NCBI GenBank assembly: GCA_018819105.1
Contig: JAHJQV010000018.1
Location: 153,701-217,700 of the forward strand
DNA: 64,000 bases
Reading direction: 5' to 3'
From: Gammaproteobacteria bacterium
GTDB taxonomy: Bacteria; Pseudomonadota; Gammaproteobacteria; Xanthomonadales; Wenzhouxiangellaceae
The number at the start of each line of letters is the position of its first letter. Position 1 is the stretch's first letter. The translations under genes were made by a program, and so were the position numbers. Shown one piece after another: positions 49,110-55,486 of this stretch. The notes under the pieces are model-generated. The model was not told where the DNA came from. It saw only the letters and a program-made list of their open reading frames with translations, and did not search any database.

Positions 49110-49245
49110 GGCATAGCCAAAGCTGGCATAGCCTTTGCGATCGCACTGCCAGATTTTCTCCAGCAACGCATCATCCCAGCCCTAGGCTTGGTGCTGGCTG
49201 CGGTTTGCGTGCCTATGCATCATCGGGTTGCCGGTGCGTGCGGAT
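49110..49245 (-). pseudogene. Fragment of a sulfotransferase gene (3' end only)
   Basis: This stretch matches the last ~45 codons of the intact sulfotransferase gene (53953-54090), for example CTGCCAGATTTT and CGCATCATCCCAG shared in order, with a 12-base deletion and many substitutions; roughly 70-75% identity by eye. It lies tail-to-tail with the hypothetical gene, just as the intact copy lies after that gene's degenerate end. It has no start or full frame. Confidence 0.65.
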
Positions 49246-49270
49246 TGCTTCGCATCAGCTCGAGACCCCC

Positions 49271-49404
49271 CATCCCCAGTGATGCGAAAAAATGTTATGG
49301 TAGCGTGAATGTGCGTCAATGTCCCGTAAAGCCGAAGACGATGTGGCTATGAATATGCGATCAGAGATCTGCTGTAGGTGATAGTTAGAGTATGGGTGTC
49401 CTGC
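49271..49404. repeat. Diverged direct repeat, left copy
   Basis: Aligns over ~133 bases with 53464-53596 in the same orientation; identity by eye is about 65-70%, reaching about 83% in the core from ATGTGG to CAGGTGA. The copies lie near the left and right ends of the cassette island. The end of this copy coincides with the R''-like box of the first attC-like site. Origin unknown. Confidence 0.5.
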
Positions 49405-49459
49405 ATCTCGCCTTCAAGCCGACGCCGCTTCGCGGCGAGGCTTAATTCAAAAGTTCTAC
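49398..49459. other. attC-like recombination site 1
   Basis: The inner part is nearly identical to the well-known aadA-type attC: TTCAAGCCGACGCCGC, TTCG, then CGGCGAGGCTTAATTCAA (49413-49450). The outer boxes are degraded: GTCCTGC (49398-49404) for R'' and GTTCTAC (49453-49459) for R'. It lies 30 bases before the HNH gene, where the boundary of a preceding lost cassette would be. Confidence 0.75.
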
Positions 49460-49490
49460 GCCTGCCGGGCGGCCGTAGGAGATTGAAGAC

Positions 49491-50399
49491 ATGAATTCGT
49501 CGAATCTCGATTACCTTGTCAGGAACCAAGTGTTCAATTTTCTTGGCGAGCTGACAGATCGTCATGGCGACGTCTTGCCCATTGGTCCGCTTCGGGAGGG
49601 AATCCAGTTTCGTGGTGAACGCGTCCCACTCCTTGGGCCACAGGGAATTTTCAAGCCAAAAATTTTGGAGCTACCACTTTCCATAACTACGGCTCCGAAT
49701 AGCCCATACGACGATTCCTTCACCTCCGAAGGGATGGTGCGGTATCGGTATCGCGGTACTGATCCACAGCACCATGACAATGTTCGGCTTCGAGCGGCGA
49801 TGATGAAAAGAAAGCCATTGGTGTACTTCCACGGCGTCATGCCTGGGCGGTATGTTGCTGCGTGGCCCGCATATGTTGTTGGTGATGATCCAAAAGGGCT
49901 GCATGTGACAGTCGCAGTAGATGACAAAGCATCGCTATCAGCACCGCTGGAGAACTGGGCTGGGGATGATGGTTCAGACGCACGTCGCAGGTACATCACT
50001 TCAGCAATCAAGGTTCGGCTACATCAGCGGCTGTTCCGGGAGCGGGTCCTGGCGGCGTATCGGGAGCAGTGCGCACTTTGTCGACTCAGGCATGTCACGT
50101 TGCTAGAGGCTGCACACATAACGCCAGATTCCAACCGAGACGGTGATCCGGTCGTTACAAACGGTGTATCCCTTTGCAAGCTGCATCACGCTGCGTTTGA
50201 TCAAAACATACTTGGCATACGTCCCGACTACGTTGTTGAGATTCGGCAGGACATCCTAGAGGAGGTCGATGGCCCGATGCTCCGGTTTGGACTGCAGGAA
50301 ATGCATGGGAGTAAGATCAATGTGCCTCGGAGGGAGCACTTACGGCCTGACAGGATCGCACTTGAACAGCGGTACCAATCGTTCCGGGAAGCGCGGTGA
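49491..50399 (+). CDS. HNH restriction endonuclease (COG3440-like)
   Basis: A 302-residue protein. The N-terminal domain (GPQGIFKPKILELPLSITT, RYRYRGTDPQHHDN, VYFHGVMPGRYVAAWPAYVV) is the conserved module of COG3440 predicted restriction endonucleases, thought to sense modified DNA. The C-terminal HNH nuclease shows CALCRLRHVTLLEAAHI, NGVSLCKLHHAAFD: two zinc Cys pairs and the catalytic His residues. The gene follows attC-like site 1 and overlaps the next gene by four bases (GTGA). Likely a modification-dependent restriction enzyme carried as an integron cassette; function is inferred. Confidence 0.82.
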   Translation: MNSSNLDYLVRNQVFNFLGELTDRHGDVLPIGPLREGIQFRGERVPLLGPQGIFKPKILELPLSITTAPNSPYDDSFTSEGMVRYRYRGTDPQHHDNVRLRAAMMKRKPLVYFHGVMPGRYVAAWPAYVVGDDPKGLHVTVAVDDKASLSAPLENWAGDDGSDARRRYITSAIKVRLHQRLFRERVLAAYREQCALCRLRHVTLLEAAHITPDSNRDGDPVVTNGVSLCKLHHAAFDQNILGIRPDYVVEIRQDILEEVDGPMLRFGLQEMHGSKINVPRREHLRPDRIALEQRYQSFREAR

Positions 50400-50818
50400 A
50401 GACGGCGCCGAATTATAAGTTATATGTCATGAAGCCGCTGCCACCCGCGATTGTGAAAAGAGCGTACGCATCTCCTGGGGCAAAGGAACTTGCCTGGCGC
50501 AGAATTGATTTGCCGGAAGCACTGGAGGCAATCTGTGCGACGCAACAGGCAGTGCTTGGCGGGGAGGTTTGGCTCGTACGCAATCCCAACGAGAACTGGC
50601 ATGGGTTGGTGCCCGACCGGAAGGGGGGGCCAGATGGGGTATGGAGCTGGGATACCGTACCTCGACTCGCTAATGAATCTTGGCCAGCGTATTGTGAACG
50701 CACATACCGCGAATCGCTTAACGTTCTAAGTGAAATGAATGTTGAGGAAAGCGCCCGCGAAGATGTCGTTTCATACATTTGGTTCAACATAACCTACGTT
50801 GACGCGCATGACGTATAA
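50396..50818 (+). CDS. Small hypothetical cassette protein coupled to the HNH gene
   Basis: The 140-residue product starts at a GTG overlapping the HNH stop. Its sequence (AWRRIDLPEALEAICATQQA, VWSWDTVPRLANESWPAYCE, YIWFNITYV) is unrecognised. The TAA stop lies inside the R'' box of attC-like site 2, as is usual for the last frame of an integron cassette. Translational coupling suggests it regulates or assists the nuclease, or limits its toxicity; this is inference. Confidence 0.6.
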   Translation: MKTAPNYKLYVMKPLPPAIVKRAYASPGAKELAWRRIDLPEALEAICATQQAVLGGEVWLVRNPNENWHGLVPDRKGGPDGVWSWDTVPRLANESWPAYCERTYRESLNVLSEMNVEESAREDVVSYIWFNITYVDAHDV

Positions 50819-50890
50819 CAAGTCTTTCCAACCGACATCCTACTCGTCTCTTCGCTCCTCACCGGCTGCGGCTGAACTCCATCCTTAGCG
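50813..50890. other. attC-like recombination site 2
   Basis: R''-like GTATAAC (50813-50819) overlaps the previous stop codon. L''-like TTCCAACCGAC and L'-like GGCTGCGGCTGAACTCC follow, and the R'-like box is CTTAGCG (50884-50890), one change from GTTAGCG. Length is about 78 bases, within the attC range. The next cassette gene starts eight bases later. Confidence 0.7.
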
Positions 50891-50897
50891 AGGGTAC

Positions 50898-51935
50898 ATG
50901 ATGATCTGGAAACGAAAGCAGAAGCATGAGCCACCGCCACCCGCTGAGAACCGCATCGACGCTATTGCCAATTGCCTTCAGCAGGAAGGAAAGATCGACC
51001 AACTTCAGGCAGAGCTAGAGAAGTTCGATCCCAACTCGCTTGGAGGTGTAGAGCGGGAATCATGGTATCAGCTATATGGGATCGTGCCATTTCAGCAAGG
51101 CAACCGGTCGCTCGCCTTCGAGCGATTTCAAGAGGGCGTGCGCCAGTGTCCAGATTCTGCATTAATGCTCTTCTCCCTCGGACAGGAACATGAGTTCAGA
51201 GGTGCGATAGACCAGATGTTCGAATGCTTTGATAACGCACTCTTTCCGACGGTGCCAGCGCAGTATGCGCTGGCAGAGGCAAGGTACGCCTATCTATGGG
51301 GACGAACAGACAAGGGCTGGTCATATGTTGAATCGTTGATGCCTGTCTATTTCGACCTGAAGATTCTTGACACAACGTTTCTACACATTAGAGGACTTCC
51401 TTTCTTCCAACAGAGCTGGGCATATCTTGCAGCTTTCTCCCAGTTGGATGGTGATTTCACAATGCTAAACGAGCTGACCTGCATAGCAGAAAAAGAATGC
51501 AGCTATTTCGATTTTGAGTATCTCAAGGCAGAGCTCGACGGATTCCGATCTGGAGACTTTTCAGTTCTGAAGGAGATGCTTCGCAGCTCCATACAGGAAT
51601 CGGAAACGAGCAGCTTCCCGTGTGGATACCAAGCAATGCGCCTCAACATTTTGCTGGCACAAGAGACCGAGGATACAAATGAAGCCACAAGGCTTCTTGA
51701 GACTCTCACACTTGCTCCAAATGATTTTCCATGGTTGGATGACATCCGCCTCCTCGCAAAATGCGAGCAGGCCAGCAAGGTCGGAAATTTTGAGATCGAA
51801 GCGCAACTTCGTGGCGAATTCATGTCTCGACAGCCACTGCTGTTCGAACCGGACAATGCCATCAACTTCAATTTGCTCAAGTACCAAGAGAATCTGAAAC
51901 ACGAGTTCAGACAGACAAGACAACGAGATGGCTAA
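50898..51935 (+). CDS. TPR-like helical repeat protein of a cassette
   Basis: A 345-residue all-helical protein with TPR-like repeats (GNRSLAFERFQEGVRQCPDS, RGAIDQMFECFDNALF, ATRLLETLTLAPND). No signal peptide or membrane segment, and no catalytic motif seen. The gene is AT-richer than the chromosome core and is bounded by attC-like sites 2 and 3, with its TAA inside R'' of site 3. Function unknown. Confidence 0.65.
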   Translation: MMIWKRKQKHEPPPPAENRIDAIANCLQQEGKIDQLQAELEKFDPNSLGGVERESWYQLYGIVPFQQGNRSLAFERFQEGVRQCPDSALMLFSLGQEHEFRGAIDQMFECFDNALFPTVPAQYALAEARYAYLWGRTDKGWSYVESLMPVYFDLKILDTTFLHIRGLPFFQQSWAYLAAFSQLDGDFTMLNELTCIAEKECSYFDFEYLKAELDGFRSGDFSVLKEMLRSSIQESETSSFPCGYQAMRLNILLAQETEDTNEATRLLETLTLAPNDFPWLDDIRLLAKCEQASKVGNFEIEAQLRGEFMSRQPLLFEPDNAINFNLLKYQENLKHEFRQTRQRDG

Positions 51936-51988
51936 TAAAGCCATCAAGGCGACCTCCTAAGAGTCGCGCCTCATGGCAATCGTTAGAC
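51930..51988. other. attC-like recombination site 3
   Basis: R''-like GGCTAAT (51930-51936) overlaps the TPR gene stop. L'' ATCAAGGCGACC and L' GTCGCGCCTCAT can pair with an extra unpaired G, and the perfect core GTTAGAC (51982-51988) is R'. Total length is 59 bases. This is the best preserved of the three sites. Confidence 0.78.
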
Positions 51989-52010
51989 TTTCATTCTGAA
52001 TGAGGATGAT

Positions 52011-52388
52011 ATGAGTCCCGAACAGTACTTTCGTAATGGTTGGACGGAGTACTTAATCCATATTCCGGAGGGCACTGAACATCCGATTGAGATACTAGTT
52101 CTTAGGGGACACATCCTCATCGAACGCCAAATGGCGAGGTTAATCGAGATGGTGCTACCGAATCCTACTGCTCTTGAGTTGGAACACATGCGCTTTTCGG
52201 CAAAGGTAAAGCTTGCACAGGCACTAGTTGGTCAAGAAGCTCTGCCCTGGCTCTGGGAATCGCTCAAAATAGCTAATAAATTGAGGAACTCATTGGCGCA
52301 TAAACGGGCGCGGGGTCAGGTCGTGCAACGTGCATTGGGTCCTGCATTGGACGTCACCAGAACCTCGAATGCACGATACACGACCTGA
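52011..52388 (+). CDS. Truncated HEPN-like cassette gene
   Basis: The first ~98 codons (MSPEQYFRNGWTEYLIHIPE ... LRGHILIERQMARLIE ... NKLRNSLAHK) look like a HEPN/MAE-type helical protein, with the conserved RNxLAH motif near residue 92. After that the frame runs into a repeat element (52312-52392) and ends in unrelated residues. The normal 3' part and its attC are lost. HEPN proteins are often RNases in toxin-antitoxin or defence systems; a role here is only inferred. Confidence 0.5.
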   Translation: MSPEQYFRNGWTEYLIHIPEGTEHPIEILVLRGHILIERQMARLIEMVLPNPTALELEHMRFSAKVKLAQALVGQEALPWLWESLKIANKLRNSLAHKRARGQVVQRALGPALDVTRTSNARYTT

Positions 52389-52424
52389 CCCCGTGCTTGC
52401 GCGTGCTTGCGACCTGACCCCGCG
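52312..52424. repeat. Short element with GACCTGACCCC inverted and direct repeats
   Basis: A perfect 14-base inverted repeat, GGGGTCAGGTCGTG (52312-52325) and CACGACCTGACCCC (52379-52392), encloses 53 bases. A third GACCTGACCCC follows at 52411-52421. It truncates the HEPN-like gene. It resembles short mobile or REP-like repeats; family not identified. Confidence 0.55.
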
Positions 52425-52432
52425 GTCCTCGT

Positions 52433-52557
52433 TTCGCTCGGTCACGAATCCTCAACGTACTGTCAAGTACGTCTGCGGCTCGTTCGGTCGTGAAACACCA
52501 CAGCTGCAGGCACTGGCAGCATCTTGCGACGTCGACTCATGCATAATGCGGGCTAGG
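52433..52557 (-). repeat. Partial copy of the TIR element, inverted
   Basis: Read on the minus strand from 52557, this matches 53695-53822 with about 85% identity by eye, starting with TAGCCCGCATTAT. Only one end of the element is present. It overlaps the last seven codons of the PIN toxin gene. Confidence 0.7.
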
Positions 52558-52959
52558 AACAATTACGTTCAGACCACTAACGCGCCGAAACGCGCTGTCG
52601 CCGGTCAAGATGACGTGTTCGGCGTGGAGCTGCAGGCAGCAGGCCGCGTGTAGCGCATCGGGCGTGCGCAGGCCGTGGCGCACGCGCACGGCTGCGGCAA
52701 GCTCGACCACCTCGCGCGTCAGTTCTACCCAGATCAGATCGGGGCGGGCAAAGAACGCGTCGTAGAGATTCAGCGTGCTTGTATCGTTGTGTTTCATCGG
52801 CCCGACCCGGCATTCCAGCCAGGACAAGCGGCTCAGGGCCGCGCGCGATCCGGGGTGGCGTTCTTGCAAAGCCTTCAACGCGGCGCGGACGTCGTCGGCG
52901 AAGGGCTGCTGGCCTTCGATCAGATAAATCAGCGCACTGGCGTCGAAGAAAATGATCAC
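52537..52959 (-). CDS. PIN-domain toxin (VapC-like)
   Basis: The 140-residue product has the four acidic positions of a PIN RNase: FFDASALIYL, SWLECRVGP, RTPDALHAAC and ILTGDSAFRR. PIN toxins cut tRNA or other RNA. Its last seven residues (VPSPHYA) and stop codon are encoded by the repeat at 52433-52557, so the original C-terminus may have been replaced. Its ATG overlaps the antitoxin stop by four bases. Confidence 0.88.
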   Translation of the reverse strand: MIIFFDASALIYLIEGQQPFADDVRAALKALQERHPGSRAALSRLSWLECRVGPMKHNDTSTLNLYDAFFARPDLIWVELTREVVELAAAVRVRHGLRTPDALHAACCLQLHAEHVILTGDSAFRRVSGLNVIVPSPHYA

Positions 52960-53225
52960 CAGTCGCGCTCGGCCGACAGTGCAGTATCAATTTCCTCCTT
53001 GCTGCGCTTACCGGTGACAGGCTGGGAAAGCAGCCATTGCAAGGCCGACATGCCGGGAACGGACTCGGGCTGCAGCCCGGCAAGACGGCGGTATTCGGCC
53101 TCGGAGATGACCACCGCCGCAGGTTTATTGCGTTTGACGATGTGTACCGGGCCGTTAGTCAGCCTGTCCTCGATTGCCGCCATCCCCCGACGTTTAAGCT
53201 CGGCTGCGGTGAGTGTGTTCTCCAT
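52956..53225 (-). CDS. Phd/YefM-family antitoxin
   Basis: The 89-residue product (MENTLTAAELKRRGMAAIED, GPVHIVKRNKPAAVVISEAEYRRL) is a Phd-type DNA-binding antitoxin with an extended C-terminal toxin-binding arm (KRSKEEIDTALSAERDW). It is coupled to the PIN toxin by an ATGA overlap. Repeated GTAC half-sites just upstream probably form its operator. Confidence 0.88.
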   Translation of the reverse strand: MENTLTAAELKRRGMAAIEDRLTNGPVHIVKRNKPAAVVISEAEYRRLAGLQPESVPGMSALQWLLSQPVTGKRSKEEIDTALSAERDW

Positions 53226-53236
53226 GATTTGTTTCC

Positions 53237-53281
53237 AAATGTACTTTAGAGGATCTTAAATGTACCGAAGAAGGTACCGTA
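53237..53281. promoter_or_regulatory. Putative operator of the Phd/PIN module
   Basis: The 45 bases upstream of the antitoxin start hold AATGTAC twice (53238-53244, 53259-53265) and an inverted GTACC/GGTAC pair with a 6-base centre (53262-53277). Clustered palindromic half-sites next to an autoregulated antitoxin gene are typical operators. Confidence 0.5.
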
Positions 53282-53463
53282 CGTCAATGCCTGAATGGCT
53301 ACTCCGCGATGGGGCAGGCTCGTCAGGGAGTCGGCGCTGATGCGAGTAGCTGCCAGCCTGGAAGCGCGCCGTCGTCTGATCGCCAAAGATCGCGGACGCC
53401 AAAAATCGGGCCGGACCAATGCAAAAGGACCAGGGTCGCTACGAAGGGGCAGCTTGGGACATC

Positions 53464-53596
53464 CATCCCCGTTGGGGGAAGAAGCGCATTGGCAGCGTGA
53501 CGTTGTGTCAAATGGTCTTAACACCGAACACAATGTGGTTGTGAATCTGTGATCAGTGGTCTGCTGCAGGTGAAATTTTGTGTATGGACACCCTGC
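53464..53596. repeat. Diverged direct repeat, right copy
   Basis: Counterpart of 49271-49404 in the same orientation. Shared blocks include CATCCCC, GGCAGCGTGA/GGTAGCGTGA, ATGTGG, TGAAT and GTCTGCTGCAGGTGA-like. No attC follows this copy. No accepted gene lies between the antitoxin and the sulfotransferase gene (53226-53952). Confidence 0.5.
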
Positions 53597-53694
53597 TATT
53601 CGCTGCATTTCGGCATGATTACAAGTCTATGGTGTTGAGCAATCACAAGTATTTACTGTTGCACGGCAGGGCAAGTAAGCGGCCAGGTGGTGGT

Positions 53695-53878
53695 TAGCCC
53701 GCATTATTCATGAATTGTCGTAGCGAGATGCTGCCAGAACGAGTAGCTGTGGTGTTTCGCGACCGAACGAACCGCAGGCGTACTTGACAGTACGTTGAGG
53801 ATTCGTGACCGAGCAAAACGCCGCAGATGCGCGGGCTGGAGGCATCGCAGTAGTCAGGTTCATGAATAATGCGGGCTA
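53695..53878. mobile_element. 184-bp MITE-like element with perfect 20-bp terminal inverted repeats
   Basis: The ends TAGCCCGCATTATTCATGAA (53695-53714) and its exact complement (53859-53878) enclose about 144 non-coding bases. The ends resemble what I recall of IS1380-type insertion sequences, but no transposase is present, so this is a non-autonomous copy at best. A partial copy in opposite orientation lies at 52433-52557, so the pair brackets the Phd/PIN module. Confidence 0.72.
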
Positions 53879-53890
53879 GTTTCTACTGGA

Positions 53891-53950
53891 AATTGGAATC
53901 GTGACCATGGCATGGCACTTGAGCACGGTATTGTGATCAAGCTGCGGGGG
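53891..53950 (+). pseudogene. Degenerate 3' end of the 48.6-kb hypothetical gene
   Basis: In frame from 53891 this encodes NWNRDHGMALEHGIVIKLRG, clearly related to the C-terminus EWELDTRWLSEHGIVVKQQG of the intact hypothetical protein. It lies tail-to-tail with the intact sulfotransferase gene, mirroring the order at 49 kb. Confidence 0.6.
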
Positions 53951-53952
53951 GA

Positions 53953-54720
53953 TCACTGTGCCGGCGGCGGCTGTTTATCGTAACCAAAGCGGGCGTAGTC
54001 TTCGCGGTAGCGCTGCCAGATTTTATCCAGCAGCGCATCATCCCAGGTCCAGGCCTGATTCTGGGCCTGGTGCTGGCTGCGGTTGGCGTGCCCCAGCGTC
54101 ATCTCGATGCCGGTGCGGGCGGTGAAATCCTGTTCCAGCCGCTGCAGTTGTTCCAGCTGATAGACGGCATCCACCAGCCTGCCATCGGCATCGGTCAGAC
54201 GCTCGCTGAGGGTCTGGCCAAAACCCAGTACACCATGCTCCAGCGCGTGCTCGATGAAGCCGGCCAGGTGATAGGTCTGGCGATCGGTCTGGCCATCGCA
54301 GTGGCAATAGGCCTGCACTGCATCCCAGGCCAGTACCGGGTCATCAATGTCGCCGGCACGTATGGACGCAACGACCTGATCTGCACGCAGGCCATGCCGC
54401 TGCGCCAGCTGCTGCAGCACCTTCCTTGTCCAGTGGTAGTAGGATGCCATGATCGACGCCGGATGCCGCACCAGGGCGAAAGTCCAGTAGCTGCGCCATA
54501 TGTCGTCGCCAACGATGCGCTGCAACTGGCTGGCGCTATTGTGTTTTTCCAGTGCGTAGCGACGCCGGTAGATGCTCTCGAGCAGATTGTCGTTGTCGTT
54601 GCCGCCGATGATCAGATCGTTCCAGCGCATTTGCGAGCGAATCGCCTGGCGCACCGAGGTGCCGCCGCATTTGTGCAGATGCACAAAAATGAAACGTCGT
54701 GAGTTGCAGATGATGGTCAT
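53953..54720 (-). CDS. Sulfotransferase family 2-like protein
   Basis: The 255-residue protein shows the PAPS-binding 5' loop [16 protein letters not shown] near the N-terminus and the 3'-phosphate-binding [16 protein letters not shown]. It resembles the Golgi-type sulfotransferase 2 family adopted by bacteria for polysaccharide sulfation. Acceptor unknown. A decayed copy of its 3' end lies at 49110-49245. It sits just downstream of the tRNA-Arg gene on the same strand. Confidence 0.82.
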   Translation of the reverse strand: MTIICNSRRFIFVHLHKCGGTSVRQAIRSQMRWNDLIIGGNDNDNLLESIYRRRYALEKHNSASQLQRIVGDDIWRSYWTFALVRHPASIMASYYHWTRKVLQQLAQRHGLRADQVVASIRAGDIDDPVLAWDAVQAYCHCDGQTDRQTYHLAGFIEHALEHGVLGFGQTLSERLTDADGRLVDAVYQLEQLQRLEQDFTARTGIEMTLGHANRSQHQAQNQAWTWDDALLDKIWQRYREDYARFGYDKQPPPAQ

Positions 54721-54735
54721 GGGTTTGGTTTGAGG

Positions 54736-54812
54736 TGGCGCGCCCGGCAGGATTCGAACCTGCGACCCCTGCCTTCGGAGGGCAGTACTCTATCCAGCTG
54801 AGCTACGGGCGC
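54736..54812 (-). tRNA. tRNA-Arg (anticodon CCG)
   Basis: On the minus strand GCGCCCG opens the acceptor stem, closed by CGGGCGC plus discriminator G and an encoded CCA (54736-54738). The anticodon arm is CTGCC-CTCCGAA-GGCAG, giving anticodon CCG (codon CGG), and the T arm is GCAGG-TTCGAAT-CCTGC. All arms pair. A TATAAT lies 16 bases upstream. It is the last and only complete copy in a tandem array. Confidence 0.96.
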
Positions 54813-54827
54813 ATGCAAACACTGGAG

Positions 54828-54833
54828 ATTATA
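54828..54833 (-). promoter_or_regulatory. -10 element of tRNA-Arg promoter (repeated in each unit)
   Basis: TATAAT on the minus strand lies 16 bases before the mature tRNA 5' end. Copies lie at 55013-55018 (TATAAT) and 55198-55203 (TATAGT). No clear -35 is present; the repeated palindrome occupies that place. Confidence 0.6.
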
Positions 54834-54938
54834 GCGGTTCTCATCCTGCCGTGCGGCAGGATTGCTCAACCCGTCCATGGGTTTCGCCCCTGCGGGGCCA
54901 GCGTGTGACGCTGTCCCGATCGGTTCCGGACCGATCGG

Positions 54939-54997
54939 TCGAACCTGCGACCCCTGCCTTCGGAGGGCAGTACTCTATCCAGCTGAGCTACGGGCGC
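54939..54997 (-). pseudogene. Truncated tRNA-Arg copy 2
   Basis: Bases 1-59 of tRNA-Arg(CCG), from the acceptor 5' strand through TTCGA of the T loop, then unrelated sequence. It cannot form an acceptor stem, so it is not a functional tRNA. Confidence 0.85.
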
Positions 54998-55123
54998 ATG
55001 CAGACAGTGGAGATTATAGCGGTTCTCATCCTGCCGTGCGGCAGGATTGCTAAACCCGTCCATGGGTTTCGCCCCTGCGGGGCCAGCGTGTGACGCTGTC
55101 CCGATCGGTTCCGGACCGATCGG

Positions 55124-55182
55124 TCGAACCTGCGACCCCTGCCTTCGGAGGGCAGTACTCTATCCAGCTGAGCTACGGGCGC
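55124..55182 (-). pseudogene. Truncated tRNA-Arg copy 3
   Basis: Same 59-base truncation as copy 2, at the same position in the preceding repeat unit. It is the most upstream copy in transcription direction. Confidence 0.85.
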
Positions 55183-55227
55183 ATGCAAACACTGGAAACT
55201 ATAGCGGTTCTCATCCTGCCGTGCGGC

Positions 55228-55486
55228 AGGATTGCTCAATAACTATCCACAGATTACGCAGATTACACAGATGAGATTGCACAGCGGCTGGGGAGCCATC
55301 CCAGTTATGACATAGCCGGGATGGCAACGACGTGTCTGACCTCGTGGGTATGCTGCTGTTTGTCTGACCCCAGAGCATGTTGGCCGCTGCGGTGTTGCCA
55401 TGGTTCCGGGCATCGCGAAAAGCTATAATGTCGAATGCTGTTGGTGACAACCCATCATTTCATCCATCCAATCAGGAGTATCTGCC
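55228..55486. other. Intergenic region with short repeats and hairpin
   Basis: Contains a CAGATTA-type minisatellite (about 55247-55272: cacagatta, cgcagatta, cacagatga) and a perfect 8-bp hairpin GCCATCCC/GGGATGGC (55295-55325). TGTCTGACC occurs twice (near 55333 and 55361). No gene; an AGGAG site for the cytochrome gene lies at the end. Confidence 0.5.

Larger units (their letters stand above)
54754..55227. repeat. 185-bp tandem repeat derived from the tRNA-Arg gene
   Basis: Identical landmarks recur at 185-base spacing (TCGAACC at 54754, 54939, 55124), giving about two and a half units. Each unit, read on the minus strand, has a perfect 20-base palindrome (ATCCTGCC/GGCAGGAT; 54843, 55028, 55213), a -10 box, the first 59 bases of the tRNA, then an unrelated ~75-base spacer with another hairpin. 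Units are nearly identical, indicating recent expansion or homogenisation. Confidence 0.85.

Noticed and set aside
53246..53608. 120-codon minus-strand frame upstream of the antitoxin
   Set aside because: Covers the putative operator and the diverged repeat; Arg/Cys/Pro-rich shadow composition.
49093..53952. Integron integrase gene
   Set aside because: No tyrosine recombinase frame was found in or near the island; the array is described as integrase-free.
54754..55227. Possible CRISPR array
   Set aside because: Repeat unit is 185 bp with tRNA sequence inside; no short direct repeats with unique spacers.
54866..55274. Repeated short frames in the tRNA array encoding similar peptides
   Set aside because: They read through the tRNA-derived tandem repeats and are explained by the repeat itself.
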